This document shows positions 50,323 through 61,582 of a stretch of 64,000 nucleotides of DNA, in pieces. The number at the start of each line of letters is the position of its first letter. Positions within the stretch are counted from its first letter, which is position 1. Made by a program: the position numbers and the translations under genes. The notes beneath the pieces were generated by a model that searched no databases, was not told where the DNA came from, and worked only from the letters and a program-made list of their open reading frames with translations. Source of the DNA: Nannochloropsis oceanica (lineage: Eukaryota > Sar > Eustigmatophyceae > Eustigmatales > Monodopsidaceae); NCBI GenBank assembly GCA_004519485.1, contig CP038133.1, forward strand, positions 558,001 through 622,000, given 5' to 3'.

Positions 50323-51624
50323 CTACAAATATTTCAATGGCTTGTTCGGGCGCACCTCTACGCCATTCGCAGGAATAATTTGAAAGAAAGCCACTAAAGC
50401 CCAGAGCAAACCTAACCCCATGCCCGTCGCCGCATCAGCCGCACTGTGGAAATAATCATGAACACGCGTGCCAGCGATAAACAAGGCAAGAAACACCGGC
50501 CCCAGGGCCAATAAGACCAGAATCGTTCTTAACTCTCTTTGAGTCGTTCCGGCAAATTGCTTGATGTCTCGAAGGAAGACTAGTGAGATGTACGCCCCCG
50601 CTGTCATTGATATCGAACAATGCCCTGAAGGCCAAGATTCCCAAGCGCTCTTTGCGTAATGGGCTGCTTTGGCAGAGGAAGAGGATAAGGAAGCGAAGAG
50701 GAGGAGGGCAAAGTGATTGGGCCGAGGATGGGAAACATAGTTTTTGAGGCTGTTGGTTGTGGCAACGGTCAAGGCCATGCTGAAGAAGAAGCCGAGGAGG
50801 ACGTCCCTCAAGGATTGAGTGGCGGAGGGGAAGGTGGATGGAGAAGAGAAGAGAGAGATTTCCGTACTGCTGCTGCAACTGTTACTGCTGCTATTTCTGG
50901 AGGCGGATGCAGAGGCAGAGGAGGAGGAGGAGGAAGAATAGATGCATTTTTGCATCACAGCATGCCGAAGGAGGAGGAGAATCAAGGGTAAGATCATGCA
51001 GAGCCCCACAAGCATACGCGAAGAAATTGTCTGATGCGGTCCCGCACCCGTTTCCATGAACGCACAACATGGTTCCACTGCTGCTAGCTCTGCGTCTAAC
51101 CCACAATGTTGGAGTATGGTTGGTACGCATTCTAAGAGTCCGTCCTGGAACTTAATGGGGTACGAGAAGGCTGTCGCATTTCCCAGCACTACCGAAGTGC
51201 CCTCCGGTAGGAGCTGAGTGACTTGAGGGATGAACATTTGACTTTTTCTTCCCTTGTGGTTGAAGCCCATGTAGGTCAAGGTAACAATGACTACCAAAAC
51301 AAGGATTTCCGCCCACCGATACGTTTCCAGCGAAGCACGTAGACTTGCAGGTGCCCAATGGATACCCCCTTCCTCCTCCTTCCCGCTGGTGTCGCCATTG
51401 CCATTTTCTTCGGCTAGGTGATACATTTCTTGCTCATCTCCTCCTCCTCCTCTCCCTCTCCTTCCTCCTTTCTCTCCTGCAGCTGCTACTCCTCCATCGC
51501 TCATGATGGTGTTGCATTCGTCATTTTCGCGGATTCTGCCTCCAGCACCGGATTCAAGCTTGGAAAAATCCGTTTCTTGGTGCAATTTGGGCAGAGCAGA
51601 AGCCGATATGTGTTGAGTGCTCAT
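50323..51624 (-). CDS. PAP2-type lipid phosphate phosphatase
   Basis: Single frame of 433 residues. PAP2/LPP enzymes remove phosphate from phosphatidic acid, lysophosphatidic acid or diacylglycerol pyrophosphate without needing magnesium. The three active-site motifs are all present: KNYVSHPRP (K-x6-RP), WPSGHCS (PSGH with the catalytic-assist His), and TRVHDYFHSAADAATG (R-x5-H-x3-D with the nucleophile His). About six spans are visible: one near residue 105-125 after a 100-residue polar head, others at about 210-225, 275-290, 340-360 and 375-415. The long loop before motif 1 holds a poly-Ser stretch and two Cys pairs. The C-terminus is NKPLKYL. It could feed diacylglycerol to DGAT2-type enzymes, but nothing in the sequence ties the two. 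Confidence 0.87.
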   Translation of the reverse strand: MSTQHISASALPKLHQETDFSKLESGAGGRIRENDECNTIMSDGGVAAAGEKGGRRGRGGGGDEQEMYHLAEENGNGDTSGKEEEGGIHWAPASLRASLETYRWAEILVLVVIVTLTYMGFNHKGRKSQMFIPQVTQLLPEGTSVVLGNATAFSYPIKFQDGLLECVPTILQHCGLDAELAAVEPCCAFMETGAGPHQTISSRMLVGLCMILPLILLLLRHAVMQKCIYSSSSSSSASASASRNSSSNSCSSSTEISLFSSPSTFPSATQSLRDVLLGFFFSMALTVATTNSLKNYVSHPRPNHFALLLFASLSSSSAKAAHYAKSAWESWPSGHCSISMTAGAYISLVFLRDIKQFAGTTQRELRTILVLLALGPVFLALFIAGTRVHDYFHSAADAATGMGLGLLWALVAFFQIIPANGVEVRPNKPLKYL

Positions 51625-52346
51625 TCTCCAGTGAATTTTCCTTCAATCACTTGCCTTTTTTGCTGCTGCTGATGCTGTTGTTGCCCTGTCTAAGGGGAAT
51701 GTCGGGAAAGTGGGTGGGGAGAAGATGGGTCAGCACGTGGAGTAGAAGAGACAGTATATGAGCGGGGTGGCAAATATCTTTCCCTTACAACTCTTTGCTT
51801 TTTGATCTTTCCGTCACTGAGTCGCTGTTTTCTTGCCGTGTTCGTTTCTGCCGCTTACTGCTTGAATTGTTTTTCATGGTAGGTGCGCGTACGTCGCATG
51901 ACAGGACTCACTATTCAATATTTTTTTAGGCAGGGTAGTCAAATTTTTGTCGATTCTTTTCCATTCATTACTCTTTTACGCATAGTCTTTGTTTTGTTAA
52001 GATATCCAACTAGCCGTGGAGGGAGTGACGCCGGGCGCATCAAGTGATGAACCAACGCACACAAGTTGTGCTGTCTGTCGGGCATGTTCGTGTGGGCGCA
52101 TGACGTGGATTGTACCGCACACATTTTCCATCCCTCATTTCACTAACCTCCTCCTCCAGCTGCTGCAATTTCTACTGCTTTAATTATTCCTGCTACCACA
52201 ATGACTACTACTGCTGCTGCTGGTATTGTTTGTATGTTACTCCATACAGCATCGACAGATTTACAGAAAAGGTACCGATGCAATACTTGGCCCCACTCTC
52301 CTGCTGGCCTTCTTACGCCTAGTCATTCTCCATCGGCACCATCACC
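51625..52346. other. intergenic region upstream of the PAP2 gene
   Basis: About 720 bases. Holds the PAP2 gene promoter and the 3' UTR of the desaturase gene. The middle is A/T-rich with pyrimidine tracts. No gene is supported. Confidence 0.45.
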
Positions 52347-53921
52347 TCATTCCCTCTTCCTCGATTTCTGCCTCTCTGCCCACTTCCTCCTCCTCTCCCC
52401 TCCGATATCAATCCAATGCCTCACCGTCCCCCAGGCCAGCTCCCTCCACGGATAAACGATGTATTTCGCCCCTACATCTTCACACGTTTCCTTCAATGCC
52501 TCCTCCAATAAAGGTAGCCTTGATTCATCCACACTCGGCAACAAATGATGCAGTCTGTGATGATTAAATGGGAACAAGACCAATTTTGCTAATAATGGCA
52601 ACTCGGAAATGTCGTAGTCCTGTGTTGCTCGTAGCGCATGCAGCCCAAAATCAATCGGGCGCACTGTAGGACGAGAAGAGGGGGGGGAAGGAGAAGCAGG
52701 GAGGAGGGACTTGTCTCTCTTGCCTTCACCGGAAGGGAGAGAGGGAGGCGAGGAGAAGTCATCTTTCCCATCCATCCAGGCGTGCTCGGAGTGATGAAGA
52801 GGCAATGCTTGCAAGCCCATCAAAACAGAGGCCGCCACATGCATCACTACCCACTTCTTCAACCCTTCTCCTCCTACTACTACTCCTCCTTTTCCCCCAC
52901 CCGCAAACACTATTAACAATCCCAGCTCCATAAACGGCAGCAAATTTTCCCATCGCAATGGTTGAATACGCAAGAAGAATACATTCATGCCCCGGGCTAG
53001 CAATTCGAAGGGCCCCAAAATGCATAATACCCACCACAAGTAAAATGGTAAAAATTGATTACTGGGCGGTCCCGAGTACAAACTATGGATGAAAGGCTCA
53101 ATGGCCGCCACCTCAAAATCAATCTGACTACCAGGGTAATGATGATGAGAGATACAGTGGGAAATCCTCCATTCCTCGCTTGAAAACAATGACAGGTCCA
53201 TCAGGTACCTCCACCAGCTCGGGACCGAATGCATCGCATTATGCCCTATTCCAGTCAAAGCATTTAGAAGCACCCCTGCCACCACCGCAGGTCCCACACC
53301 AGCACCTTCTCGGCAGCACCAGGCCAAGGACAATAGCCATGCACTCAATAAGATCCAGACGAGCACGCGCATCTCTGTTGTGGGGCCTCGGGTTCCGCGG
53401 GCGCTGCCGGAGTTGCTGCTGTCTTCTGCTTTTTCAAGTACTTTAGCGGCCCGTCGCTTGAAGATCTTGTAAAAGGCTCTATTTCGGAAAGAGAAATCTG
53501 CCTCTGGGTCGTCGTTGCGAAAGTCGGAAGCGGAGGGTGTCCCAGCAACAGAAGGCCAGGTCTCGAGGCGCGTGGGCGTTGAGGGAGCGGCGGCGGCAAG
53601 AGGCTCAGCAGTGGCAGAGGGAGAAGTCGTTGTGGTCTTGCAGTCCCGTATGTAGAACTTGCGGAGTATCGCCTGTGTCTTGGCATCGTTCACGTGGTGG
53701 CTTTCGAAGAGGGGCGTGACATCCATGCCGCGCGTGAGATCAAGCCAGGCGCGCCCGCCGGGATGGGAGTCGAGGTACGAGGCCAGGTCATAGACCTTTT
53801 TATGGACCACCCACTCGTGCGCAGCATGTCCCAAACGCTGACGCTGTGCTTCGCCAATTTCCTTTAGCCAGACATGACGGGAGGAGTAAAAGTTACCTCG
53901 GGAAGGCAAGGGCTTGTCCAT
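52347..53921 (-). CDS. cytochrome b5-fused membrane fatty acid desaturase
   Basis: 524 residues from the ATG at 53921 (MDKPLPSRG); the frame is open to 54038 but the extra 39 residues look like leader sequence. The N-terminal cytochrome b5 domain has the heme motif HPGG with His53 and a second His in SHHVND. The desaturase body has three His boxes: GHNAMHS (HxxxH), HCISHHHYPG (HxxxHH) and NHHRLHHLL (HxxHH), plus hydrophobic pairs between them. These bind the di-iron centre that removes hydrogens from an acyl chain; the fused b5 supplies electrons. Most b5-fused 'front-end' desaturases have Gln in the third box (QxxHH); this one has His, so substrate and regiospecificity cannot be assigned. 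A Ser/Pro/Lys-rich insert interrupts the loop before box 3. ER location is likely. Confidence 0.83.
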   Translation of the reverse strand: MDKPLPSRGNFYSSRHVWLKEIGEAQRQRLGHAAHEWVVHKKVYDLASYLDSHPGGRAWLDLTRGMDVTPLFESHHVNDAKTQAILRKFYIRDCKTTTTSPSATAEPLAAAAPSTPTRLETWPSVAGTPSASDFRNDDPEADFSFRNRAFYKIFKRRAAKVLEKAEDSSNSGSARGTRGPTTEMRVLVWILLSAWLLSLAWCCREGAGVGPAVVAGVLLNALTGIGHNAMHSVPSWWRYLMDLSLFSSEEWRISHCISHHHYPGSQIDFEVAAIEPFIHSLYSGPPSNQFLPFYLWWVLCILGPFELLARGMNVFFLRIQPLRWENLLPFMELGLLIVFAGGGKGGVVVGGEGLKKWVVMHVAASVLMGLQALPLHHSEHAWMDGKDDFSSPPSLPSGEGKRDKSLLPASPSPPSSRPTVRPIDFGLHALRATQDYDISELPLLAKLVLFPFNHHRLHHLLPSVDESRLPLLEEALKETCEDVGAKYIVYPWRELAWGTVRHWIDIGGERRRKWAERQKSRKRE

Positions 53922-54311
53922 GTTGACTTGCCTCCTTCGGTGCACTTGCTGGTGGCTGCTTTTGCAACGACCTCCGTGACAACTGTAATTTGGTGACGGG
54001 GGGGAAGGAGAAAAGCGGTGAGCTGGTGATGCATTCACAGTACAGGCTTGTGCTTGTGCGGGTTGAATGTGGTCACAAGCGCTTTCCTGTGGTCTTTATT
54101 GAGGTGAAATTCCGTTGCGCTTCACCTCCTGGCTGCTGTCTGCGTCACCCTCCCTTCTTCCTTTTTATTTTATTTATTTATATATTCTCTATTAGGGTTC
54201 CGATTACACACATCATCACCACTCGGTCTCTTTCCACAAATTCTATGCATACAGGAAACACCTCTAGCTACCCGGCTCGCAACTGCCCTGCTGCGTACGC
54301 ATCGTCACGCA
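53922..54311. promoter_or_regulatory. shared upstream region of the desaturase and SDHAF2
   Basis: 390 bases between divergent starts. A TTTTATTTTATTTATTTATATATTC stretch lies at about 54160-54190. No other gene. Confidence 0.45.
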
Positions 54312-55339
54312 ATGTTAGTCATGCAGCCTCGTGCCCTTCTCCTCACTGCCAAGGCGGCGCGTCGTAGTCTAGCGAGTGCCACACCCACTGCAGTGACCTT
54401 AATACGCGCCCTTTCTTCGGCCTCGCACACGAATCCGCCGCCTTCACCCGACCTGACCCCGGACCAGGTATTTGTTTCGAGATGGCAAGCATAGGCTGGT
54501 CTCCTATCTCCCTCGGAAGCTTGAGCGCTCGTCAGAACGATCGGTACAATTACCTGTGCCAGGCGCGGCACCACTTGTTCCGTGCAACTCTTCTTACAAC
54601 TTTTCTTCGTCGCTTGATCTTTTCTGTTTCAGCAAGTTCACGGGCCGCATTCCCATGGAAACCACACAGACGTCGCTAGACAGCCCCCTCACCCTCACCT
54701 GGCGGCATTCAATCACCCACGGCTCCCCCATTCCACCCAATCCTCCCTTCTTGGCCTCCAAGCCACAACCCCATACATGCGAAAACATCCGATCGAACAT
54801 CAAAGACCACCTGCGCCTCAGAACTTGCATCCCCCCAGCCTTGACCCCACCTCCCTTCCTTTCTCCCTCAAACTCATCCCACCCCCTTCCCTCCTCCTCC
54901 CCTTCCACAGATCCGTCGCATCGGCGAACGTACTAAATCGCAACTCGAAGACCATCTTAAGCTCAAAACGGAAGTGCCCGCATATAGCCTTGACCCCTCC
55001 GCACCCGCAGGGCCTGTGGACGCTAACCACATCCGCCGTAAGCGCCTCCTTTACCGCAGCAAACAAAGGGGATGGCTCGAAGTTGACCTCTTGTTGGGGA
55101 GCTGGGCGGCGGAGAATGTTTTTACACTGACGGTGGCCGAATGTGATGAGTATGAGAAGCTCTTGAATCAAGAAACGATCGATATCTTCAATATCATCAA
55201 TGGTGCAATGCCCCCGCCGGTGGAGCTGGAAGGGTCGAAGATTTTGAAGCGGCTGCAGGAGTATGCCATGAGTAGTCCTTTTGGAAAGGCGAGTGCGAGG
55301 ACGTACGAGACGGTGAAGGATCGAACGGGGATGATCTGA
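54312..55339 (+). CDS. SDHAF2: SDHAF2 (Sdh5/SdhE) succinate dehydrogenase flavinylation factor
   Basis: Two exons: 54312-54467 and 54911-55339, joined in phase 0; 194 residues. SDHAF2 promotes covalent attachment of FAD to the flavoprotein subunit of complex II in the mitochondrial matrix. Exon 1 is a presequence (MQPRALLLTAKAARRSLASA... ALSSASH) rich in Arg, Ala and Ser. Exon 2 has the family core: RRKRLLYRSKQRGWLEVDLLLGSWAAENV, with the invariant RGxxE loop at residues 105-109, and YEKLLNQETIDIFNIINGAMPPP. The donor after DLTPDQ is GTATTT, weaker than others here, and the 443-base intron contains open frames that might hide a further small exon, but no extra residues are needed. The protein has about 40 more residues than usual between the core and the C-terminus. 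Confidence 0.9.
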
Positions 55340-55720
55340 ATTGTAAATTTTGAGATTGTAAGGGAGCTTGAGAAGTAAAGTAGGCGTGTGGGATAGAGTG
55401 GAGGAAGGCGAGTGCTACGAAGGCAAGGGGTTGTGTATGTGAAGAAACAGAATTAAACGCAGAGACAAAAGTGCGGAGGTGGGTTGAATGTGGCGTAATT
55501 TATTTCCTTCTTTCTTGGGATCCATTGATTGGGACATATCATTCCAGGAAGATGCAGGTTTCTCTCTCTGATTTCCTTCTTTTCTGTCCTTCAGACTGCT
55601 CTCTCTACTTAAGCGAGAATTATGTACACCCGCAGCTTTCGCAGTAAAAACGACGTCATAATACTTTTTACACTCTTGTCTTTCACCTGACTCCCTATAT
55701 ATTGCTTTCCTTTTCTTCAC
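55340..55720. other. convergent intergenic spacer
   Basis: 381 bases between the SDHAF2 and DUF1772 3' ends. No gene is visible. Confidence 0.45.
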
Positions 55721-56413
55721 TTACATCAAGCCGTTGCGCTTGCGGCTGTGAGCAGTGGCCACGAGTTGGGAAACCAAGACAAGGAAACCACTCAGGCCGA
55801 GCCAGGTGCGCACCATATGCAAGTTTCCCCATACTTCTAGTAGATCTTGCGTGAAGGAACCTCCGGTTAGGGACCAGGAACGAAAGCATGTTGTCGTCCG
55901 TTGCAGCTCTGGCTCCCCTTTCCCCACTTCCTCCTCTCCTTCTTCAACCACGGGCTCCTCCATGCCTGCCGTGCGATGAGCCATCAGCGCCGTCTTGTTC
56001 ATGTCTGCTGCTGCCCTGGCACGCGCTTTGAGCTCATTGTTCACAGGCACCATGCACAGGAGGGTAAATGGCACGTTCGCCAGCATCAAACCCCCTCCCC
56101 ACGCCCAAGCCTCCCCCTTTCCCAGCACGAAGGTATTGCACAGCCCGCCCACACCCGCGACAACAGCATAAAAGATCTGGAGAGGGGCGGCACGTTGGTA
56201 AGAGTCGTTCCATTCGAAGAGCGCAGCTTTGATGTCACTCTTCTTGGCCTCCAGGGTATTCTTAAGAGCCGAGGCGAGGGCGCAGCGTGCGGGGTGTGCC
56301 ACCAAAGAGATGTAAAGCGCGGCTCCTGCAAAGAGTGCGGAGCTCGTAAGGGTCACGATCTCGAGTGCCAAGCGTCCGCCGGTATTGCGTTGTTCGGAAG
56401 TCGGCCAACGCAT
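55721..56413 (-). CDS. DUF1772-family membrane protein
   Basis: 230 residues from the ATG at 56413 (MRWPTSEQRN); the frame is open to 56500 but the upstream residues look non-coding. DUF1772 proteins are small four-span membrane proteins, often annotated as anthrone oxygenase-like without proof in algae. Seen: LEIVTLTSSALFAGAALYISLVAHPAR (span 1 with the family's AALYISLVxHPAR signature), AAPLQIFYAVVAGVGGLCNTF (span 2), a third span ending in MVPVNNELKARA, and a last span LSGFLVLVSQLVATA near the C-terminus. Between spans 3 and 4 there is an acidic insert (EEPVVEEGEEEVGKGE). Function in this organism is unknown. Divergent from the 105-residue protein gene. Confidence 0.8.
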   Translation of the reverse strand: MRWPTSEQRNTGGRLALEIVTLTSSALFAGAALYISLVAHPARCALASALKNTLEAKKSDIKAALFEWNDSYQRAAPLQIFYAVVAGVGGLCNTFVLGKGEAWAWGGGLMLANVPFTLLCMVPVNNELKARARAAADMNKTALMAHRTAGMEEPVVEEGEEEVGKGEPELQRTTTCFRSWSLTGGSFTQDLLEVWGNLHMVRTWLGLSGFLVLVSQLVATAHSRKRNGLM

Positions 56414-56841
56414 TGTTTTCTTAGCGCAGGATCGGGCTCCTGTCCTTGAGGTGTGGGGGAAGGTCAGCGACAGATAGAGTGTGCTGGCGCGTTCGCCCAC
56501 GTCTCTACGACCTCAGGCAGGATGGTGTTCAGCACAAAAGCTTGCTTGCGCCCATTTAAAGGAATACAGAACACATTGAGGCCGTTTGTAGTTGGCGACT
56601 CCAGAGCTGCGACTGAAGGTCGCTCTTCCATCATAACGCAGTTAGTGCACTGCAGTACTAACTAGTGCCCTTGCACACCAGTCCACTCGCTCTGGCCCAG
56701 ACACTGCCGCATAGAATCACGTCGCGTGTGCGCAGTGGTAGCAGCCGGGACGGCGCTTTTGTCCAAGCTCCCTGGATTACACTCACTCATACAATGTAGA
56801 AGTCTCTCAGCCTCCCCCCTCCCCTCCCCACGTCAAGCAAT
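56414..56841. promoter_or_regulatory. shared upstream region of the DUF1772 and small membrane protein genes
   Basis: 428 bases between divergent starts, with no further gene visible. Confidence 0.4.
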
Positions 56842-57370
56842 ATGGTCAAGCTAAACCGCATGGTGCTGACCCAAGGTTTTGGCTTCATCCTTCTGCCGGT
56901 AATAGCGGTGGCCGTGACCAAATTTTACGGCGACAGCCCGGAGGAGACCGAGAAGAAGTTGGTAGGTTTGTAAGGTTGGAAACTCGGGAAGGTGGCGAGC
57001 ACCATGGCGGCTCATCTTCCACAGAACCCCTGAAGACTGACTCCTGTACACTCCCATCTCACAGGAGCGCATGGCACTCGAGGACCAGCTTAAGAACTCC
57101 CGGGCGAGGGCAAGTGTGGGGAAAGGGGAGTCCGACGTCTCAGTTATGCACGATTTCATACGGAAGCAGGCCATCAACCAACAGGCCGATTATAGCGTAA
57201 GTGCATTTTTCCTGTTTCCCCCTTTCTTTTGCGTGTTCTGGAGTACTGTGCCATCTTCGAAGCCTTCTTTCAATGGTTTCATCGACACACTTATTAAAAC
57301 ACAGGATATATTACGCTCTGGCCGAGGCAAAGTAAAGAGACAAAAGGACATGGACCCTCCCTCCTCCTGA
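56842..57370 (+). CDS. small single-span membrane protein of unknown family
   Basis: Three exons: 56842-56961, 57065-57196 and 57305-57370 (donors GTAGGT and GTAAGT, phase 0 throughout), giving 105 residues. The N-terminus MVKLNRMVLTQGFGFILLPVIAVAVTKFYGD holds one membrane span (about residues 8-26) right after a short basic start, so it is probably an uncleaved anchor. A charged, helical segment (SPEETEKKLERMALEDQLKNSRAR) follows, then HDFIRKQAINQQADYS and a very basic end. The layout resembles small accessory proteins of the mitochondrial inner membrane, but I recognise no family. Consistent phases and good splice sites over three exons make it a real gene. It ends 163 bases before the (CA)100 repeat. 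Confidence 0.65.
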
Positions 57371-58113
<743 letters not shown>

Positions 58114-59289
58114 CTACCCCTTCTTCCCTCCATTTCCCCCATTCGCCGATACTGTCGTGGCCACAGCACTCGCGTAGCTCACAGACGAATCCTGCCGACT
58201 CACACATTTACTACTCTGCGCATACCTCACGAAGCCGACCCGTATCTCCTCGCTCCCTCCCTCTCTCTCCCTGTATGCTTTGGCCGCCTGCAAGAAAACA
58301 CTGATCGGATGACGACCACAGATGGTATTTTGGTGCTTGCGGAGGTACGTGGTAAAGGCCTTTGGGTCGCCCTCCTCTATCAAGCCCATGCCCTGCTTAT
58401 CCAGCCACTCGATGTAGTCAGCGATGGTGGTGCCGTAGGATGAGTCGTACGGTTGGTAGGCGAAGCGACGGCCCCAGTGGCAGAAGTCGGTGCTGATGAT
58501 GAAGAAGTTGGAGGGATCGGAGAGGTAGGACGCGAAGATGCTATGGGTGGGAGGAGAGGAGAACGGGAGTGAGGGAGGGTAGGTGAGTGGATGAGTGACG
58601 GGAGAGGGAGGGGAGTAAGGGAAGGAGGGTGAATGACGCCCTTTCTATCGCAACAGATATCCTCTAGCTTTTCGGACATAGTAACACACGTACCGTCCGT
58701 ACTCCGCCTCCTGCGCAGGGTCCAATGCACCCACCATTACCGGCACAATGGTAATACCCTGCGTTGCTCTGATCCTATGGGCCACGTACGGCAAATGCAT
58801 CTCGATCGAATGCTCGTCCTCATCTATTCCCTGGGTCATGCGTTGAAACAGAGGACTCGCCAGCAACTCGGCTCGAACAGCCTCGTCCACTGTAAGGTCG
58901 CCTACAGGGGTAGCGCACACAGAGGCGCCCGAGAGAGCACAAGCTTTGAGGTGGACGTGGTGGGAGGGCCCTAAGATAAAGATGCGGCGGATCAAAGTAG
59001 GGTCCAAGTGCATGTACGCGTACGCCGCCGTCGGGCCCGAGAAACTGTAGCCTGCGTGTGGGGCAATGAGCGCCCGGACGCTCCCTTTCCTTGGCGTTAA
59101 CAACGAGGCAGTACTTGCTTCACTTAGCCAGCACGTCAGCTGCGAGTCCAAGGTCTCGCTTGACTTGGTGTACCAACTGCCGCTGTGGCTGGCTTGGCGG
59201 ACATAGGTGTCCTTCGTCATCTCCCTCACTGTGCTTGTGCCTGTGTGCGGGGAGGTGGGCTGTGCTGCTTGTTGACAAGGACTTGCCAT
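58114..59289 (-). CDS. MEMO1: MEMO1-like protein
   Basis: Two exons: 58694-59289 and 58114-58540, joined across a 153-base intron with a GTACGT donor; 340 residues. The frame stays open to 59466, but only a GTG lies there, so the ATG at 59289 is the first possible start. MEMO1 is a conserved protein related to extradiol dioxygenases that binds copper or iron and, in animals, links receptor signalling to the cytoskeleton. Seen: VRQASHSGSWY at the start of the fold, LIAPHAGYSFSGPTAAYAY, RRIFILGPSHHVHLKACALS, DEDEHSIEMHLPY, FIISTDFCHWGRRF, NTICGRHPISVFL and RYAQSSKCVSRQDSSVSYA. These include the His and Cys residues that line the metal pocket. A second ATG at 59220 would also do. The sequence is complete through the family's C-terminus, with a Gly/Lys-rich 12-residue addition. 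Confidence 0.93.
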
Positions 59290-59575
59290 TGCGACCTCCT
59301 CCCCCCAACCATCGCCAATTAACGCCGCACGTGCACTTTTGCCACCCCAGCAGCCGAACCCATCCCCAAAGCACTCACATAATAGGCTAGGCCCGCGAGC
59401 GAGGGGAGGGCGGTAGTGCTGTGACAGACCAGCGCTTGTAGACTTTAAAGAGGCAGAGACGACCACTATTGTGATTTCCGATCAACAGCATCCTCGGACC
59501 TGGCCTATCGTCCATCTGGCGTGTGCCCGGCGTGTCCACTCTTGCCACTCCCTATCACCTTAATACACGCATCCG
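59290..59575. promoter_or_regulatory. shared upstream region of MEMO1 and the J-protein
   Basis: 286 bases between divergent starts. A TTTAAAG element at about 59443 is the only TATA-like sequence. No further gene. Confidence 0.4.
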
Positions 59576-61341
59576 ATGCTCTTTTATAAGTCGGCCTTGT
59601 TGTCTCGGCGTGTCGTTGCAGCCAGCAGTGGGGGCGCCCAAGGTGTACGGAAACGCGCTCTATTATCCTCGTCCGCCTCCCGGTCGGAGGACGAAAGGCA
59701 GCGGGGTCGGCGCGATGAGCAACCACCCCTGCCCGAGACGGAAGACCCCTTCGTCATTCTAAACGTAAAGGTTGATGCCACGGAAGCGGAAATCAAGACC
59801 AGCTTTTATCAGTTGGCCAAGCAGGTGCATCCGGACGCGGCTGCCCAAACCCACCGAACGGATGCTTTGAAAGCAGCCGCGGACTTCCATAAGCTTGTAA
59901 GTGACAGACGGTAGGCATGCCTGGCTTTGCATATTTGTGTTTTCGTGGTGAATAATTTTGTCGGGCGTCTGTTTTCTTCCCATACTCATAGATGCGTGCC
60001 TATGAGACCTTGATGGACCCAACCAAGCGCGCAGAGTACATCCTTAAGCGTCGACATTACTCCCGCAATGGGACCTCAGCATCAGCAGCAGCAGCAGCAG
60101 CGGCGGCAGTAGCAGGTTTCTCCGACCAGAGCAGCCGAGATCCTAATCCTGTGGATGCCTTCAACGCCTCTCTTCGCAAGGGCCGTCGTCGCAGCGCCCG
60201 GCGCCGGGCAGGGATGTACAATGCTATTCATGAGGGTGAACACGATTGCGAGGATGAGAACGAGGAAGGAAGAAGAAGAGCAGGAATTGCCCATGCTGCC
60301 GCGAGAGGGGCCAAACCATGGGATGCCTTGACTCTGTCGGACCCGGGGTTGTTTGGTCAGCTGCAGGAATCTTTTCACGATGCATTAATTTACTCTTACC
60401 TCGGGCCGAGGGTCGCGGAGAACACAATCCCTTGGGCCTTTGAAGGCGAGGAGAGACGGTCGCGTGGGAGAGTAACAGAGGAGAGAGGGGCGGAGATAGG
60501 GAAGGAGGGACAGGAAAGTTTACATCCGCACATATTAGAGATGACTAGTGGGCAACAGTTGTTGGGTTTTGTTGACGCTGCGCCGCTTTCTATAGACAGT
60601 TTGTTAGAGGCGGGAAGAGAGGGGAAGAAGGAGGGAGAGAAAGAAAAGCAGGGAGTGGAGGAAGAGGAAGGGCTGTCGTTGCGGTCGCAGCTAAGTGGCT
60701 TGATTTCAGCGACTGATAGAAAGAATTACATGCCCTTGAGGCTCGTGTGGCAAGGACGGTGCTTGGCGCGAAGCACACGTCTGCGGGATCCGGTCGAAGG
60801 AGAGGATGTGGTGGTAGTTCAGACGTACCTGGAAGGAGAGGTGCAGCACCAGCACCAGCACCAGCAACAAGAGCAACGAGGAAAGTGCTATGTCATTCGA
60901 GGCCTGGAATCGAAGCGGCTACTTTCCAGTCATCAAGTCCGCGATGCCGCCACTGGAGGCTTGACCCACGTCCTCGTCTCGCACCGAACCCCTCTAGTCT
61001 CTCACTTGCACCTGCTCCAAGCGGAGGGAGGGGTGGAATGTCGAGTTACCAAAGGCGACCTACAGTCCTATATTCCTTCAGAATATTGGCGGTTTCCCCC
61101 TCGGAGTCAGGATCACGATGTGGGGAGTTGGTACATAGAGCGAGCCGACCCGACAGCGCCGGGGAGGAATGGCGGGAGGAGCGTAGCGGCGACGAGGATA
61201 GAGAAACTGTTGCCGCCGGCGGTGATTGTCTTGGTGTGTGCATTCAAGACGCTTGACAAGGAGGTGATAGAGGAGGAGAAGCGGCAGCGGTCGTCGAAGT
61301 TGAAGGAGACAGTGAAGGGATGGGTGGGTAAGATGTTGTAA
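59576..61341 (+). CDS. mitochondrial J-domain (DnaJ-like) protein with a novel C-terminal region
   Basis: Two exons: 59576-59896 and 59992-61341 (donor GTAAGT, phase 0), giving 556 residues. The N-terminus (MLFYKSALLSRRVVAASSGG) is a mitochondrial-type presequence. The J domain spans about residues 56-128: DPFVILNVKVDATEAEIKTSFYQLAKQVHPD, with the HPD tripeptide at 85-87 that stimulates Hsp70, and a closing helix built across the splice junction (ADFHKLMRAYETLMDPTKRAEY). No Gly/Phe region or Cys-rich zinc domain follows, so it is a class C J-protein. An acidic/Arg linker leads to a C-terminal part (about 370-540) with strand-rich sequence (MPLRLVWQGRCLARSTRL, VVVVQTYLEGEVQ, LTHVLVSHRTPLVSHLHLL) that I do not recognise. 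Glu/Gly and Gln/His low-complexity inserts are frequent. Divergent from MEMO1. Confidence 0.83.
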
Positions 61342-61582
61342 GGGAGGTGAAGAGTCGGTGTGAAGAAACAGGAACATTTCTTCACTATTGAGAAGCGTGG
61401 GCGACAGAACCAAAGATACGACGAATAGACTTGGAGAATGCCAGTTGACTATTTTTGAAATCGTTCCATAATTCCTTTCTTTGTCCTTATTTTTTACATG
61501 CCATGCACGCAACCCGAGGCACGTACTTTCCTCCCTCTGTCCTTCCTTTTTCCTAATGTTTCACATACCCTAGAGATCAATT

